Assembly (NCBI GenBank): GCA_025153755.1
Contig: JAOALD010000001.1
Coordinates: 124,001-188,000 of the forward strand
Length of the DNA stretch: 64,000 nucleotides
Reading direction: 5' to 3'
DNA from: SAR92 clade bacterium H921
Lineage (GTDB): Bacteria > Pseudomonadota > Gammaproteobacteria > Pseudomonadales > Porticoccaceae
Positions 8,368 through 17,118 of this stretch are shown one piece after another; the first letter of the stretch is position 1, and the number at the start of each line of letters is the position of its first letter. Below the pieces are notes generated by a model. That model did not search any database and had not been told where the DNA came from. It worked only from the letters and a program-made list of their open reading frames with translations. Both the position numbers and the translations under genes were made by a program.

Positions 8368-9137
8368 TAACTGGCACCCATAGCTTGTGTCACAATGTCA
8401 AAGGCTTGGCGCCACAACCACTGGATGCGAAAACCAATACTGCTCATCGACATGGATAAAAGAATAATACCAGCTAAAATCATCGCTGGAAATCCAACGG
8501 CAAAGATATTCAACGCTGGCGCTGCACGGGTAATGACACCTAAGCCAATATTGATAAATAACAAAGACACCATAATTGGTAGACCAATTAGAACCGCGCC
8601 TAGAAAAATCATTGAACTCCACTCAATAACTAGAGCTATCAATGGCTGAATATTTATCATCTCGCCAATAGGCAATAAATTAAAAGTCTCCAGTAGCAGG
8701 GTGATAACCAAAACATGGCCCCCAAGCCCAAGAAAAATAAGCGTTGAGCAGATAATTAGAAACTGAGAAATCACCGGTACATTACCCATGTTAGGGTCCA
8801 CCATATTGGCCATAGCCAAACCCATGGAAGCTGAAATAGCCTGACCGCCAACCACCAGTGCTGCGTTTACAACCTGCAGGATCAGCCCCATCAAAATGCC
8901 GATAAAAACCTGAGTAAATACCTCGCGCAAACCTATAGCAGAGATGGGATCTATGCTCGGCCAATCTATCAGGGGATAGATCATCCAAGTGAGTACTGCG
9001 GCGAGCAAGACACGAATTCTGACGCTAACTGCACGCAGAGAGAAAAAAGGTGCTGACAACAGGAATGCTGAAATTCGGATCATCGGCCACAGCAACATAT
9101 AGAAGCGCTGGACAATGTCAGCGACCAGCAGGTCCAT
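8367..9137 (-). CDS. fliR: Flagellar export gate protein FliR
   Basis: Membrane subunit of the type III export gate with FliP and FliQ. 256 aa with several hydrophobic helices and typical FliR segments (LRVSAFLLSAPFFS-like N-terminus, GLILQVVNAALVVGGQAIS, and MVDPNMGNVPVISQFL in the loop). The start overlaps the fliQ stop by one base, and the stop overlaps the flhB start in the same way. Confidence 0.96.
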   Translation of the reverse strand: MDLLVADIVQRFYMLLWPMIRISAFLLSAPFFSLRAVSVRIRVLLAAVLTWMIYPLIDWPSIDPISAIGLREVFTQVFIGILMGLILQVVNAALVVGGQAISASMGLAMANMVDPNMGNVPVISQFLIICSTLIFLGLGGHVLVITLLLETFNLLPIGEMINIQPLIALVIEWSSMIFLGAVLIGLPIMVSLLFINIGLGVITRAAPALNIFAVGFPAMILAGIILLSMSMSSIGFRIQWLWRQAFDIVTQAMGAS

Positions 9138-9406
9138 TACATAAACAACCCAGGTATGCGTTCAAAAATACGGCGAAAAAAATCAACCATGATCGCTATC
9201 TGCCAGCCACCGAACAACAGTAGGGCAATAATCATCGCGCCTAGTTTAGGAATAAAACTAAGAGTCATTTCCTGAATAGATGTTGCTGCCTGCAAAATAC
9301 CCACTAATAAACCAACACCTAAGGCAACACCCAAAAGAGGGGCTGCAACCATAACCGCAATCCAGAGGGATTCGCGTCCGAGATCAATAACCTGTCCTGC
9401 GTCCAT
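9137..9406 (-). CDS. fliQ: Flagellar export gate protein FliQ
   Basis: 89-aa protein with two membrane helices (about 15-38 and 52-75), the normal size. The motifs VIDLGRESLWIAVMVAAPLL and VGILQAATSIQEMTLSFIPK are characteristic. It assembles with FliP and FliR into the export gate inside the basal body. It is coupled to fliR by a 1-base overlap and follows fliP by nine bases. Confidence 0.96.
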   Translation of the reverse strand: MDAGQVIDLGRESLWIAVMVAAPLLGVALGVGLLVGILQAATSIQEMTLSFIPKLGAMIIALLLFGGWQIAIMVDFFRRIFERIPGLFM

Positions 9407-9415
9407 CTAAGTCTC

Positions 9416-10189
9416 CTAAGAAATCGCAAAGCTTGACGCCAGCGATCCCATAATTAATGTCCAGCCGTCAACTAAAACAAACAGCATTAGTTTAAATGGC
9501 ATAGATATCATCATCGGTGACAGCATCATCATACCCATCGACATCAAGACGCTGGCAACAACTAGATCAATGACCACAAACGGAATATAAATTAAAAAAC
9601 CGATAGAGAACGCACTTTTTAATTCAGAGGTAATAAACGCAGGTACCAGCGTTGTAAATGGTACATCTGCTGGGCTATCAAAGTTGCCATTGCGAGCAAT
9701 TTCAGCAAACATTGCAATGTCTGTTTCGCGAGTTTGATTAAGCATAAAATTGCGGATTGGGACCTCAGCATTTGCGAGGGCGGCTTCAAACCCAATGGTT
9801 TCCTCAAAGTATGGGGTGACCGCGTCATCATAAACAGAGCTAATCACAGGTGACATGATAAAGAGGGTTAAAAATAGCGCCAGGCCAACAAGTACCTGAT
9901 TAGGCGGAGTTTGAGCGGTGCCTAAGGCCTGACGTAATAGTGACATAACAATTATTATGCGCACAAAAGATGTCATCATGAGCAGTAAAGATGGCAGTAA
10001 TGTCAGCACTGTCATCAATGCAATTAGTTGCAGGGTTAGACTGTATTTTTCGCCGCCATTGCCATCGTCGACCATATTTACAATAGGCAATCCAACCTGA
10101 GCGAAAGTTGGCCCTGCTATGGTCAATGCAAAAATTATTAGTAAGGTTTTACTTATCGCAAAGGGTTTTTTACTGGATGAAAAAAACAC
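9416..10189 (-). CDS. fliP: Flagellar export gate protein FliP
   Basis: 257 aa. A cleavable signal sequence (about residues 1-30, ending TFAQ) is followed by the conserved FliP membrane core: LTLLPSLLLMMTSFVRIIIV, LLRQALGTAQTPPNQVLVGL, and C-terminal FLIYIPFVVIDLVVASVLMS with a Met-rich loop. It forms the pentameric core of the export gate. Three bases separate it from fliO upstream. Confidence 0.97.
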   Translation of the reverse strand: MFFSSSKKPFAISKTLLIIFALTIAGPTFAQVGLPIVNMVDDGNGGEKYSLTLQLIALMTVLTLLPSLLLMMTSFVRIIIVMSLLRQALGTAQTPPNQVLVGLALFLTLFIMSPVISSVYDDAVTPYFEETIGFEAALANAEVPIRNFMLNQTRETDIAMFAEIARNGNFDSPADVPFTTLVPAFITSELKSAFSIGFLIYIPFVVIDLVVASVLMSMGMMMLSPMMISMPFKLMLFVLVDGWTLIMGSLASSFAIS

Positions 10190-10192
10190 TGC

Positions 10193-10600
10193 CTAGTCCT
10201 TCTGTTTTTTCACGCTTTGCGCAAGAAGTTGTTTGAAATTTACCAGAGCGCTTGTACTTACCTGTTCTGTAGATGGCGCCGATTTACTGGTCTGGTCGGA
10301 CTGTCCATCGGTAGCAGTCTCAATGTTGACCTGCTCGTCATGCGCCCATTGCCCAAGGCTGGTCATTCCCTGTGGCGATAAACCGATTAATACCTGTTCT
10401 GAATTAACGCTGACAAGAACTAGTTTTTGTCTTGCGCCGAGGTTTTGAATTTCAAGTATTCTCATACGCCTATTTGTATTGCTTCCAACTCCGGGCCCCA
10501 TTTTTTTTAAAAAAAATAATGTGGCTACGAGCAATCCGATCACTAATAAAAATGACCCCATCATGGATAGCCAGTCGGTTAATTCAAATTCGGCTAACAT
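10193..10600 (-). CDS. fliO: Flagellar assembly protein FliO
   Basis: 135 aa with one membrane helix at about residues 13-31 (SMMGSFLLVIGLLVATLFFL) and a short cytoplasmic beta-rich domain (RMRILEIQNLGARQKLVLVSV, EQVLIGLSPQGMTSLG). FliO helps FliP assemble into the export gate. The length is typical. It lies between fliN and fliP, as in most gammaproteobacteria. Confidence 0.93.
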   Translation of the reverse strand: MLAEFELTDWLSMMGSFLLVIGLLVATLFFLKKMGPGVGSNTNRRMRILEIQNLGARQKLVLVSVNSEQVLIGLSPQGMTSLGQWAHDEQVNIETATDGQSDQTSKSAPSTEQVSTSALVNFKQLLAQSVKKQKD

Positions 10601-10611
10601 CGTATTTGGCC

Positions 10612-10944
10612 CTACAGATTTTTAACACGATCGGCAGTCGGTATAACACTGGTTAGGCGCACGCCATAACGCTCATTAACCAATACTACCTCGCCTTGGG
10701 CGACCAGCGTGTTATTGACCCTTAGATCGAGGGGCTCTCCTGCCAATCGGTCTAACTCAACCACGCTGCCCTGTGTGAGACGCATCAGATCACGAATTTT
10801 AAGTGAGGTGCGACCAACCTCTACAGAGATAGTCACTGGGATATTTTGCAGCACCTCTGCATTGATTTTATTTTTAGTCGCAGCCTCTGGAGAAACCTCT
10901 TGCCCAGTGGTTTCTTCAGCTGTATTTGTTTCTGTATCTGCCAT
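10612..10944 (-). CDS. fliN: Flagellar motor switch protein FliN
   Basis: 110-aa C-ring subunit. The acidic, Thr-rich N-terminus (about 30 residues) is followed by the SpoA-type domain (ISVEVGRTSLKIRDLMRLTQGSVVELDRLAGEPL, then VNNTLVAQGEVVLVNERYGVRLT). It forms the lower C-ring with FliM and also docks FliH. fliM lies 18 bases upstream. Confidence 0.97.
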   Translation of the reverse strand: MADTETNTAEETTGQEVSPEAATKNKINAEVLQNIPVTISVEVGRTSLKIRDLMRLTQGSVVELDRLAGEPLDLRVNNTLVAQGEVVLVNERYGVRLTSVIPTADRVKNL

Positions 10945-10969
10945 TATATTACTCGCTATTTTTTTAGGG

Positions 10970-11962
10970 CTACTTTAAAGGAGCCAGGGACTTCACAATC
11001 TGTGCCGCCATATGAGAATTACTGCTGCCTATATCGGCCTCAAACACGGGGACTTCATTTACATGAATTCGCGCATGTTCTGATTTTTTCAAATAAATAA
11101 TGTCGTCTTCTTGTAAGGATTCAAATTGCGCCAAGGTCGTTTCTATGTCAGCCAAGGTAACTTTGACATCCAGCTCTGCATCAATTGCTGCAGACTTAAG
11201 TTCTGAACTCCAAACCTTATCGGTTGTATCGTTGTCATCGCCAGTTTGTACTCGACTGCGTAGCAATTCACGAATTGGTTTAAGTGAACTATAAGGATAA
11301 ACTAAATCTATATTTCCCTTCACGCCCTGACCAAGTTCTGACGCGAAACGACTGACAACGACCAAATCATTTTCATCGGCTATCTGGGCAAACTGTGGGT
11401 TGATCTCCGAACTTATGTGCTCGCATTGAATCGGTAACACCGGTGCCCAGGCTTCCTGTAATGACCCAAACAAAACATTGAGCATAATTTTGATAATGCT
11501 ACTCTCAGTTGGAGTGAACAGTCGTCCGGGCGGTAGCGTGTCGATAACGCTGCCAAACCCACCGAAAAAATTATCTAAGGATGAAAAAATAATAGAGGGC
11601 TCGATCACCACCATAGAATAACCCCGCAATGGGTTTAGTCGGATAGTATTCACAGCTAGCGGTGGCTGTAAGTCTTTTAGGTAATCGCCAAATTTCATGA
11701 TTTCGACATTCGCCATATTTACTTTTGGCGTGGTTCGTAAAACCTCTAATAGCCCCAGCCTAAACTGGCGCACAAAGCGCTCATTGATCATATCAACTGC
11801 GCCAACATTCACTCCTAAGGAAGAATCTTCATTAGTCAGATCATGTTTTATCACCCGAGCTTCAACATTCAGCCCGGTATCGGCTTCAATCGAACCATCT
11901 TGAATGCCGCTTGCTAATGCATCCAGTTCTTCAGGAGATAATATATTTGTTGTTTCAACCAT
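10970..11962 (-). CDS. fliM: Flagellar motor switch protein FliM
   Basis: C-ring protein that binds phosphorylated CheY and reverses the motor. The N-terminal CheY-binding motif is seen (ILSPEELDALASG), then the CheC-like middle domain (GGFGSVIDT, where GGxG is characteristic) and a C-terminal SpoA domain. The frame can be extended to a TTG at 11974, but the ATG at 11962 places the motif at the usual distance from the start; this gives 330 aa. No che genes are in the window, although the CheY-binding motif is intact. Confidence 0.95.
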   Translation of the reverse strand: MVETTNILSPEELDALASGIQDGSIEADTGLNVEARVIKHDLTNEDSSLGVNVGAVDMINERFVRQFRLGLLEVLRTTPKVNMANVEIMKFGDYLKDLQPPLAVNTIRLNPLRGYSMVVIEPSIIFSSLDNFFGGFGSVIDTLPPGRLFTPTESSIIKIMLNVLFGSLQEAWAPVLPIQCEHISSEINPQFAQIADENDLVVVSRFASELGQGVKGNIDLVYPYSSLKPIRELLRSRVQTGDDNDTTDKVWSSELKSAAIDAELDVKVTLADIETTLAQFESLQEDDIIYLKKSEHARIHVNEVPVFEADIGSSNSHMAAQIVKSLAPLK

Positions 11963-12003
11963 TGGTCTACTCAATTCGTTAACATTGGTCCGTTAAGGGA
12001 CGC

Positions 12004-12588
12004 CTACTGAACCACAAACTCGGTAAGGTAGACCGCTTCAATACCGCCGAAGTCTTCTAGCTCTTCAAGTTTTGCGTTCATAACAATCTTTAGTTCTTCC
12101 GCAAGATTATTGCGAAAGTCAGGATGAGTAATCGCTTTTTCCGTTTGCTGCGACATCACAATCAGCATTACATTGCGTAGAGGAAACGTATGCTTTTCAA
12201 CATTATCAACAACACGCTCATCGTAGTGAGTCATTATAGCGACTGATGCCTGCATTACTTTCCTGGAATTAGCGATATTAACTACCAACTCCTTCTCTAA
12301 CTGGTAATAAGACTGCTGAAATTTCGACAGTTCAGGGCTATCTAGTTGAACCTTATCTGGACCGGCTGCTGCTGCGGCCTCTTCTGCTGCCTTTTCCGCT
12401 GCTGCGGCTTCGAGCGCTGCAATGGCTGCCTCTGCATCTTTTTTATCTGCAGAGTCAAAAAATCCTGTTGCAAACAACGTGATACCCACGCTGAGAGCGA
12501 CCACCAATAGAATTCCCACAACCAGTAGAATAATCTTTAATATTGGGCTCTTTGTATTTTCGTCTTCGTCTAATATCTCGTCACTCAC
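12004..12588 (-). CDS. fliL: Flagellar basal-body protein FliL
   Basis: 194 aa: short acidic cytoplasmic N-terminus, one membrane helix (about 18-42, ILKIILLVVGILLVVALSVGI), an Ala/Glu-rich linker (AAIAALEAAAAEKAAEEAAAA) and a periplasmic FliL domain (YYQLEKELVVNIANSRKVMQASVAIMTHYDE). FliL surrounds the stator units and supports torque under load. The start is GTG with AGAGGA upstream. The Ala-rich linker is longer than in enteric FliL. Confidence 0.94.
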   Translation of the reverse strand: MSDEILDEDENTKSPILKIILLVVGILLVVALSVGITLFATGFFDSADKKDAEAAIAALEAAAAEKAAEEAAAAAGPDKVQLDSPELSKFQQSYYQLEKELVVNIANSRKVMQASVAIMTHYDERVVDNVEKHTFPLRNVMLIVMSQQTEKAITHPDFRNNLAEELKIVMNAKLEELEDFGGIEAVYLTEFVVQ

Positions 12589-12633
12589 GGCTATTCCTCT
12601 TTCTTTTTAATCTTGTATGGCCTTAGAAGGCTG

Positions 12634-14175
12634 CTATACCAGCACATCCAAACCATCATTGTCTATTCTTTCAATATGTTTTCTAGGTCCGGCTTCTTCG
12701 TCAGTCGACCGCTCTCCAGCATTATGTTGGCTGTTTTGTGATGTCGACTTTCCGTCAGATTGAGCCTGATTTCCCATCCCTAACCCTATATAAGCAGATT
12801 TCATGCCATGTTCGTCAAGTGCGTCCCGCAATCTAGGCATACTGTCCTGCAAAAGCTCTCTTGTGGCGGCATTAGCGGTGGTAAAGTTAGCTTCTATTTC
12901 GCCGTTCTTCATCTCTAATTGTATCTCAATACGGCCTAATGATTTTGGGTGTAAATCCATTTCAACACGCCAGGCACCGCGACTTATTTGTGCGCTTAAT
13001 CGTTGACCAAGTGCCTCAGCTAGGCGCCTGGACATATCGGCCTGCTCATGTTGCTTACGTGTCGATTGCTGGTCAAGCTGGTTCAGAAGAGCCTGTGCAG
13101 GGGAAGACTCTGCTCGACTGTCTAGCGGCGGAGGTGCAGAGATAAATCCGGACTCGCCAAGCATGCTTGTTGGACCATTCGACACCACTGTAACAGGAGC
13201 TTGTGGCGCCGCTAAATTAACGTTTGCTAAGTTGGTAGCATTCGCCTCTTTTGCAATTACTTTAATGCTGGCTATACCTTCCCTAGCGGCTAAGTTTATG
13301 GCCTCTAATTTTACCGCCGGCAGATGCTCTTGGTTAGCTTTTAGGCTATCAAGGTTTTTACTAAGGGGTGTTGAAGTAGAAAGATTTAGTGTCAGTTTTT
13401 CGACTTTGCTCCCAAGCGGGAGCTCTTGGAGCTGGGCATTGATTGACTTCGATTTAATTGTATCGGTAAGTTGCTCTGCCCAAGGGGTTGTCTGTACGGT
13501 GCCTTTTAGCCGCCGCGCCACAATTGGCGTCTCGTCTAGACTATTAAATTTATTTGGTTTTTGTAGAAACGCTTCGATAGTCTGACGCTCCTGACCTCTA
13601 GCGGCCGGGGCAGTAGTCACCAATTGAGCTATTACACTGTCTGATAGCCAGGCCGCAATTGGCTTGCTCTCACTGTCGACAGTCATTTCGGTGTTTGATG
13701 TCGCTTCAATCGGACCCCCGCTCTCAACAGTTACAGTCTTCGGGGTCTGACCATGGAGTTCTTGTTTTTTGCTTGCCCCCATTAGTGCTGTCAGAGCAAG
13801 GGGATCTATGCCCTGACTTTTAGCAAAGGCATCAACGCCAGCACTTGAGGGAGATTGCCCGCCGACCATAACCCGAAGGCCGCTTTGTAATGATCTGGAT
13901 TCAAGTGGGTTACTTATCAGTTCAGCATCGGCTTCTTTTAGGGCAGGCTCAAGCGAGGGGTTTGACTCGATACTTTGCGGCAATGGCTTGCCGCTTTGGC
14001 TGGCCACTTTTTTGCCCAGACTATCTTGTAAAATTGCAGCAAAATCTGTTGCAACTTCATTGGCCGTTTCGCCACTAGCAGATGATAAACGCTCTAGACC
14101 CTTTGTAGAGTCTGCAGTTGCCGGCGTTACTGCGAGCTTTATTTGGTTTAGTATTACGTTGTTCAAGTCGCCCAT
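12634..14175 (-). CDS. fliK: Flagellar hook-length control protein FliK
   Basis: 513 aa. A long poorly conserved N-terminal and middle region acts as molecular ruler. The conserved C-terminal hook domain (about residues 390-480) shows WRVEMDLHPKSLGRIEIQLE, then NGEIEANFTTANAATRELLQ and MPRLRDALDEHGM. FliK tells FlhB when the hook is complete. It is separated from fliJ by 123 bases that hold a sigma-54 promoter (14231-14246), so it begins a second transcription unit. Confidence 0.95.
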   Translation of the reverse strand: MGDLNNVILNQIKLAVTPATADSTKGLERLSSASGETANEVATDFAAILQDSLGKKVASQSGKPLPQSIESNPSLEPALKEADAELISNPLESRSLQSGLRVMVGGQSPSSAGVDAFAKSQGIDPLALTALMGASKKQELHGQTPKTVTVESGGPIEATSNTEMTVDSESKPIAAWLSDSVIAQLVTTAPAARGQERQTIEAFLQKPNKFNSLDETPIVARRLKGTVQTTPWAEQLTDTIKSKSINAQLQELPLGSKVEKLTLNLSTSTPLSKNLDSLKANQEHLPAVKLEAINLAAREGIASIKVIAKEANATNLANVNLAAPQAPVTVVSNGPTSMLGESGFISAPPPLDSRAESSPAQALLNQLDQQSTRKQHEQADMSRRLAEALGQRLSAQISRGAWRVEMDLHPKSLGRIEIQLEMKNGEIEANFTTANAATRELLQDSMPRLRDALDEHGMKSAYIGLGMGNQAQSDGKSTSQNSQHNAGERSTDEEAGPRKHIERIDNDGLDVLV

Positions 14176-14230
14176 TGACTGCCCTTATCTCGTTATCTAA
14201 GAAGTAAATTGGATCCGATACTAGGTATAC

Positions 14231-14246
14231 AGCAAGAGGTGTGCCA
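14231..14246 (-). promoter_or_regulatory. Sigma-54 promoter for fliK-fliL-fliM operon
   Basis: On the - strand the 16 bases read TGGCAC-ACCTC-TTGCT, a full match to the -24/-12 consensus with correct spacing. It lies in the fliJ-fliK gap with about 55 bases to the fliK ATG. Activation by the FleQ-like or FleR-like protein encoded upstream is inferred. Confidence 0.88.
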
Positions 14247-14274
14247 AGAGCGGTCAATGCATTGGCCTTTAGTG

Positions 14275-14304
14275 GTCAACTCGTTGGCGGTCGACGCGTT
14301 AGCG
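14275..14304. repeat. Imperfect 15-base tandem repeat at the fliJ stop
   Basis: GTCAACTCGTTGGCG (14275-14289) is directly followed by GTCGACGCGTTAGCG (14290-14304), 12 of 15 identical. It straddles the fliJ stop codon. It may be a small tandem duplication; no function is evident. Confidence 0.4.
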
Positions 14305-14751
14305 ATGTAATTTGCTACGCAGATTAAACTGAATCATGCTTTGTGCCTCGGCCTCACGGGTCTCTCTATGCTCGCGCGCCTGTTGACGTTGATTTCTGGC
14401 TCGCTGCCCCAGCCGCTCTATTTTAAGCCGCTCCTGGTCCGCCACTAAGACCTCTTTACGGGCATCTTGGCAGGCTTGGTCTAAGGCTTTGAATTCTTCA
14501 CTTGAGCGACCCTTAATAATGTGCAACTGAACAATAAAGTTACGATAGTTACCGGCTTCGACTGTACTGTGAGCGCGCCGCTGAAGCATATTGAGCTGCT
14601 CAGAATATTCTATCAATAGCTGATCAAGGCGTTGATCGCGGTCAACTGCCTGCTCTCTGCGAAGCTGCGCATCGGCGAGTTGTTGCTGGGCCTGACGCAC
14701 CTGACGCTGGGCCTTGGATGCCAACACCTCCCAAACTGGGGTTCCGTTCAT
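14299..14751 (-). CDS. fliJ: Flagellar export chaperone FliJ
   Basis: 150 aa, almost wholly helical and rich in Gln, Arg and Glu, as expected for the two-helix coiled coil of FliJ, which sits in the central pore of the FliI hexamer and escorts chaperones to FlhA. The start ATG at 14751 has AGGAG seven bases upstream. It follows fliI by 14 bases and is the last gene before the internal sigma-54 promoter. Confidence 0.9.
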   Translation of the reverse strand: MNGTPVWEVLASKAQRQVRQAQQQLADAQLRREQAVDRDQRLDQLLIEYSEQLNMLQRRAHSTVEAGNYRNFIVQLHIIKGRSSEEFKALDQACQDARKEVLVADQERLKIERLGQRARNQRQQAREHRETREAEAQSMIQFNLRSKLHR

Positions 14752-14765
14752 TGTTTTACTCCTAA

Positions 14766-16103
14766 TTACGTGGGGTCAGGCTGTCCAGCAAGCTGTATCA
14801 TCAGTTTTTGACTGTGCTCCATATTTACCGATGCCTCGCTGTCCTGCTGCAACAGAGCTTCCATAGCTGGACGCAATCGAATTGCCTCATCGAGATCGGG
14901 GTTAGTCCCCGATTCATAGGCTCCAACCTGAATCAAATCTTGATTCTGTTGGTAGAGTGACCACAGTCGCCTAAATCGATTCGCCGACTTCAACAGCGGG
15001 GCAGGCACAAGATTATTCATAACTCGAGAGATCGAACCTGCTAGATCTATGGCCGGATAATGAGCGGCATCGGCCAACTGGCGCGACAGCATGACCTGTC
15101 CATCTAGGGATGCTCGAGCAATATCAACAATCGGATCTGCACGATCGTCGCCCTCTGCCAATACGGTGTACATAGCTGTTATCGAACCAAAACCTTTGCG
15201 TCCAACGCCTGCCCGCTCTATCAGCCTTGGCAACAATGCGAATACTGAGGGGGGGTAGCCTTTGGCGGTGGGTGGCTCGCCAATAGCCAAACCAATTTCA
15301 CGCTGAGCATGGGCAACCCGTGTAAGGCTGTCACACAGCATTAATACATTTTGTCCTCGGTCTCTAAAATACTCGGCAATAAGATGTGTCAGATGAGTCG
15401 CTTTTAAACGAAGTACCGGTGAAACATTTGCTGGCGCAGCAATAACCACGGCTTTGGACATACCTTTGTCACCCAGTATTTGATGGATAAACTCCTGAAC
15501 CTCCCGACCACGCTCTCCTATAAGACCAATGACCACCACATCTGCCTGGGTATTGCGCGTCAGCATGCCTAACAGTACGCTCTTGCCTACACCGGAGCCG
15601 GCTACTAAGCCAAGGCGCTGTCCCTGACCTACCGTTAAACAGGTATTGATCGCCTTGATCCCTGTATCTAGAATTTTGTTAATTGGCCCCCGTTCCATCG
15701 GGTTGATACTAAGACCCTCTAGGCCTAGCTGATCTGTGTAATCAATTGGGCCTTTGTCATCTATGGGCTGACCCAAACCGTCGATAACACGACCTAGCAA
15801 ATTACGGCCTAGAGAGGCTTTAGAATGATTGGAGCGCACCCACACACGCGCTCCAGGACCTACGCCACCGGGCTCGGTGTAAGGCATTAGATAGATTACA
15901 TCATCATGGAAGCCCACAACTTCCGCGTCAATATAGGTGCCCAGATCAATATGTTCGACCTGACAATGAGCCCCTAGGGGCGCAATAATACCTTTGGCCT
16001 CGAGGGTTAAACCCACTACTCGCACAAGCTTGCCGCTGGTGGCGATTTCTGGGGCTCTTAACTGAGGGATAAAATCATCCACCTGAGTTGCAAAATCAAG
16101 CAT
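14766..16103 (-). CDS. fliI: Flagellum-specific export ATPase FliI
   Basis: Hexameric ATPase of the export apparatus, related to F1-beta. Walker A is GSGVGKS (within GLVAGSGVGKSVLLGML), Walker B NVLMLCDSLTR, with the family motif GEPPTAKGYPPSVFALLPRL. The frame can be extended to 16133, but the ATG at 16103 (MLDFATQVDDF) gives an 8-base overlap with the fliH stop, like the fliG/fliH overlap, and 445 aa, so I prefer it. Confidence 0.95.
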   Translation of the reverse strand: MLDFATQVDDFIPQLRAPEIATSGKLVRVVGLTLEAKGIIAPLGAHCQVEHIDLGTYIDAEVVGFHDDVIYLMPYTEPGGVGPGARVWVRSNHSKASLGRNLLGRVIDGLGQPIDDKGPIDYTDQLGLEGLSINPMERGPINKILDTGIKAINTCLTVGQGQRLGLVAGSGVGKSVLLGMLTRNTQADVVVIGLIGERGREVQEFIHQILGDKGMSKAVVIAAPANVSPVLRLKATHLTHLIAEYFRDRGQNVLMLCDSLTRVAHAQREIGLAIGEPPTAKGYPPSVFALLPRLIERAGVGRKGFGSITAMYTVLAEGDDRADPIVDIARASLDGQVMLSRQLADAAHYPAIDLAGSISRVMNNLVPAPLLKSANRFRRLWSLYQQNQDLIQVGAYESGTNPDLDEAIRLRPAMEALLQQDSEASVNMEHSQKLMIQLAGQPDPT

Positions 16104-17118
16104 CTGGGTCTTCCGCTGCACTGTCAGTTGCAATATCTGCTGAGTTGTCTATCGGACCGTCTGCCAAATCATCCTTAGCATTTTCCACCGCTGCATCTTG
16201 CGGCGATTGGTCTGAGTTAACATCTCCATCTTGGAACTCTAAGGGCTGGTCACTTTCAATCACCTTCTCTATAACCGGATTGGCAAAGTTAGTGTCGAAT
16301 GTCGCACTGTTAGATGTTTCGGGCATTGCGGACGCATAGCCGAGTAGTTTTTCACTCAGGTGATCTAAACGATGCTCTATCAAGTCTTCAATGGCACTGT
16401 CGTCAATACTTATCTTGACACTGCCCTGAGAGAGATCGGGATCGCCACGCAAATCTAGGCCATCGAGCTCGCCATCTAGTTGAGTCCTAAATTTTTCCAT
16501 GTCCAGTGGATTTAGACGAACAACAAAGGGGCCTTCTCCCTGCTGCTCGACATCTTTTAAGGCCTCTTTAGTCAGTCTCTCTATGGCTGCGGGGGACAGC
16601 GTTAATTCTCCTCGCACCAGTTGCTCGGCCAAGTGCAAAGCGAGCTTTTTTAAGGGACCATAAAACTCGGTCATATCGTCTTGAGCTTTGCGAATTGATT
16701 GGGTAAGGTCAGAAAAGGCGTCTCTCGCCTCAGCCCATTTTTCTTCACCATCGGCAGTACCCTGCGCTAATCCCTTCTGATAACCCTCTTCAAAGGCATC
16801 GCGTTTAGCCTGTTCCGCAACAGCTTCGGCGACCATGATTTGCTGCTCCGCTTCAGCTTTTTCAAGCTCAGCGGCGTCAGGTAATGTCTCTGTTACACTG
16901 TCCTCTGGTTCTGGTACTAATTGATCTATCGGGGGCTCAGCTTCAATAGCCCCCTCGGGAGCGGGATCCAGAACTAAGGGCTCCCAACGAGTAAAGTCAG
17001 TAGTTGTAGACGCCTGTTTTGACGACTGCCATGAGGATGCAGCAAAAGCTTTGGCTTTCTTACCGGCCTGCAGCAAGTCGTTAAGACGCCAGCTTACCGA
17101 GGGTGTTTGATCAGACAA
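16096..17118 (-). CDS. fliH: Flagellar assembly protein FliH
   Basis: FliI regulator that tethers the ATPase to the C-ring through FliN. The conserved core is at about residues 105-245 (EEGYQKGLAQGTADGEEKW, then LALHLAEQLVRGELTLSPAAIERL, VRLNPLDMEKF). At 340 aa it is longer than E. coli FliH (about 228 aa): the extra is an acidic N-terminal linker and a C-terminal tail of about 80 residues rich in Asp and Ala that I cannot match. It overlaps fliG by eight bases. Confidence 0.9.
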   Translation of the reverse strand: MSDQTPSVSWRLNDLLQAGKKAKAFAASSWQSSKQASTTTDFTRWEPLVLDPAPEGAIEAEPPIDQLVPEPEDSVTETLPDAAELEKAEAEQQIMVAEAVAEQAKRDAFEEGYQKGLAQGTADGEEKWAEARDAFSDLTQSIRKAQDDMTEFYGPLKKLALHLAEQLVRGELTLSPAAIERLTKEALKDVEQQGEGPFVVRLNPLDMEKFRTQLDGELDGLDLRGDPDLSQGSVKISIDDSAIEDLIEHRLDHLSEKLLGYASAMPETSNSATFDTNFANPVIEKVIESDQPLEFQDGDVNSDQSPQDAAVENAKDDLADGPIDNSADIATDSAAEDPDA

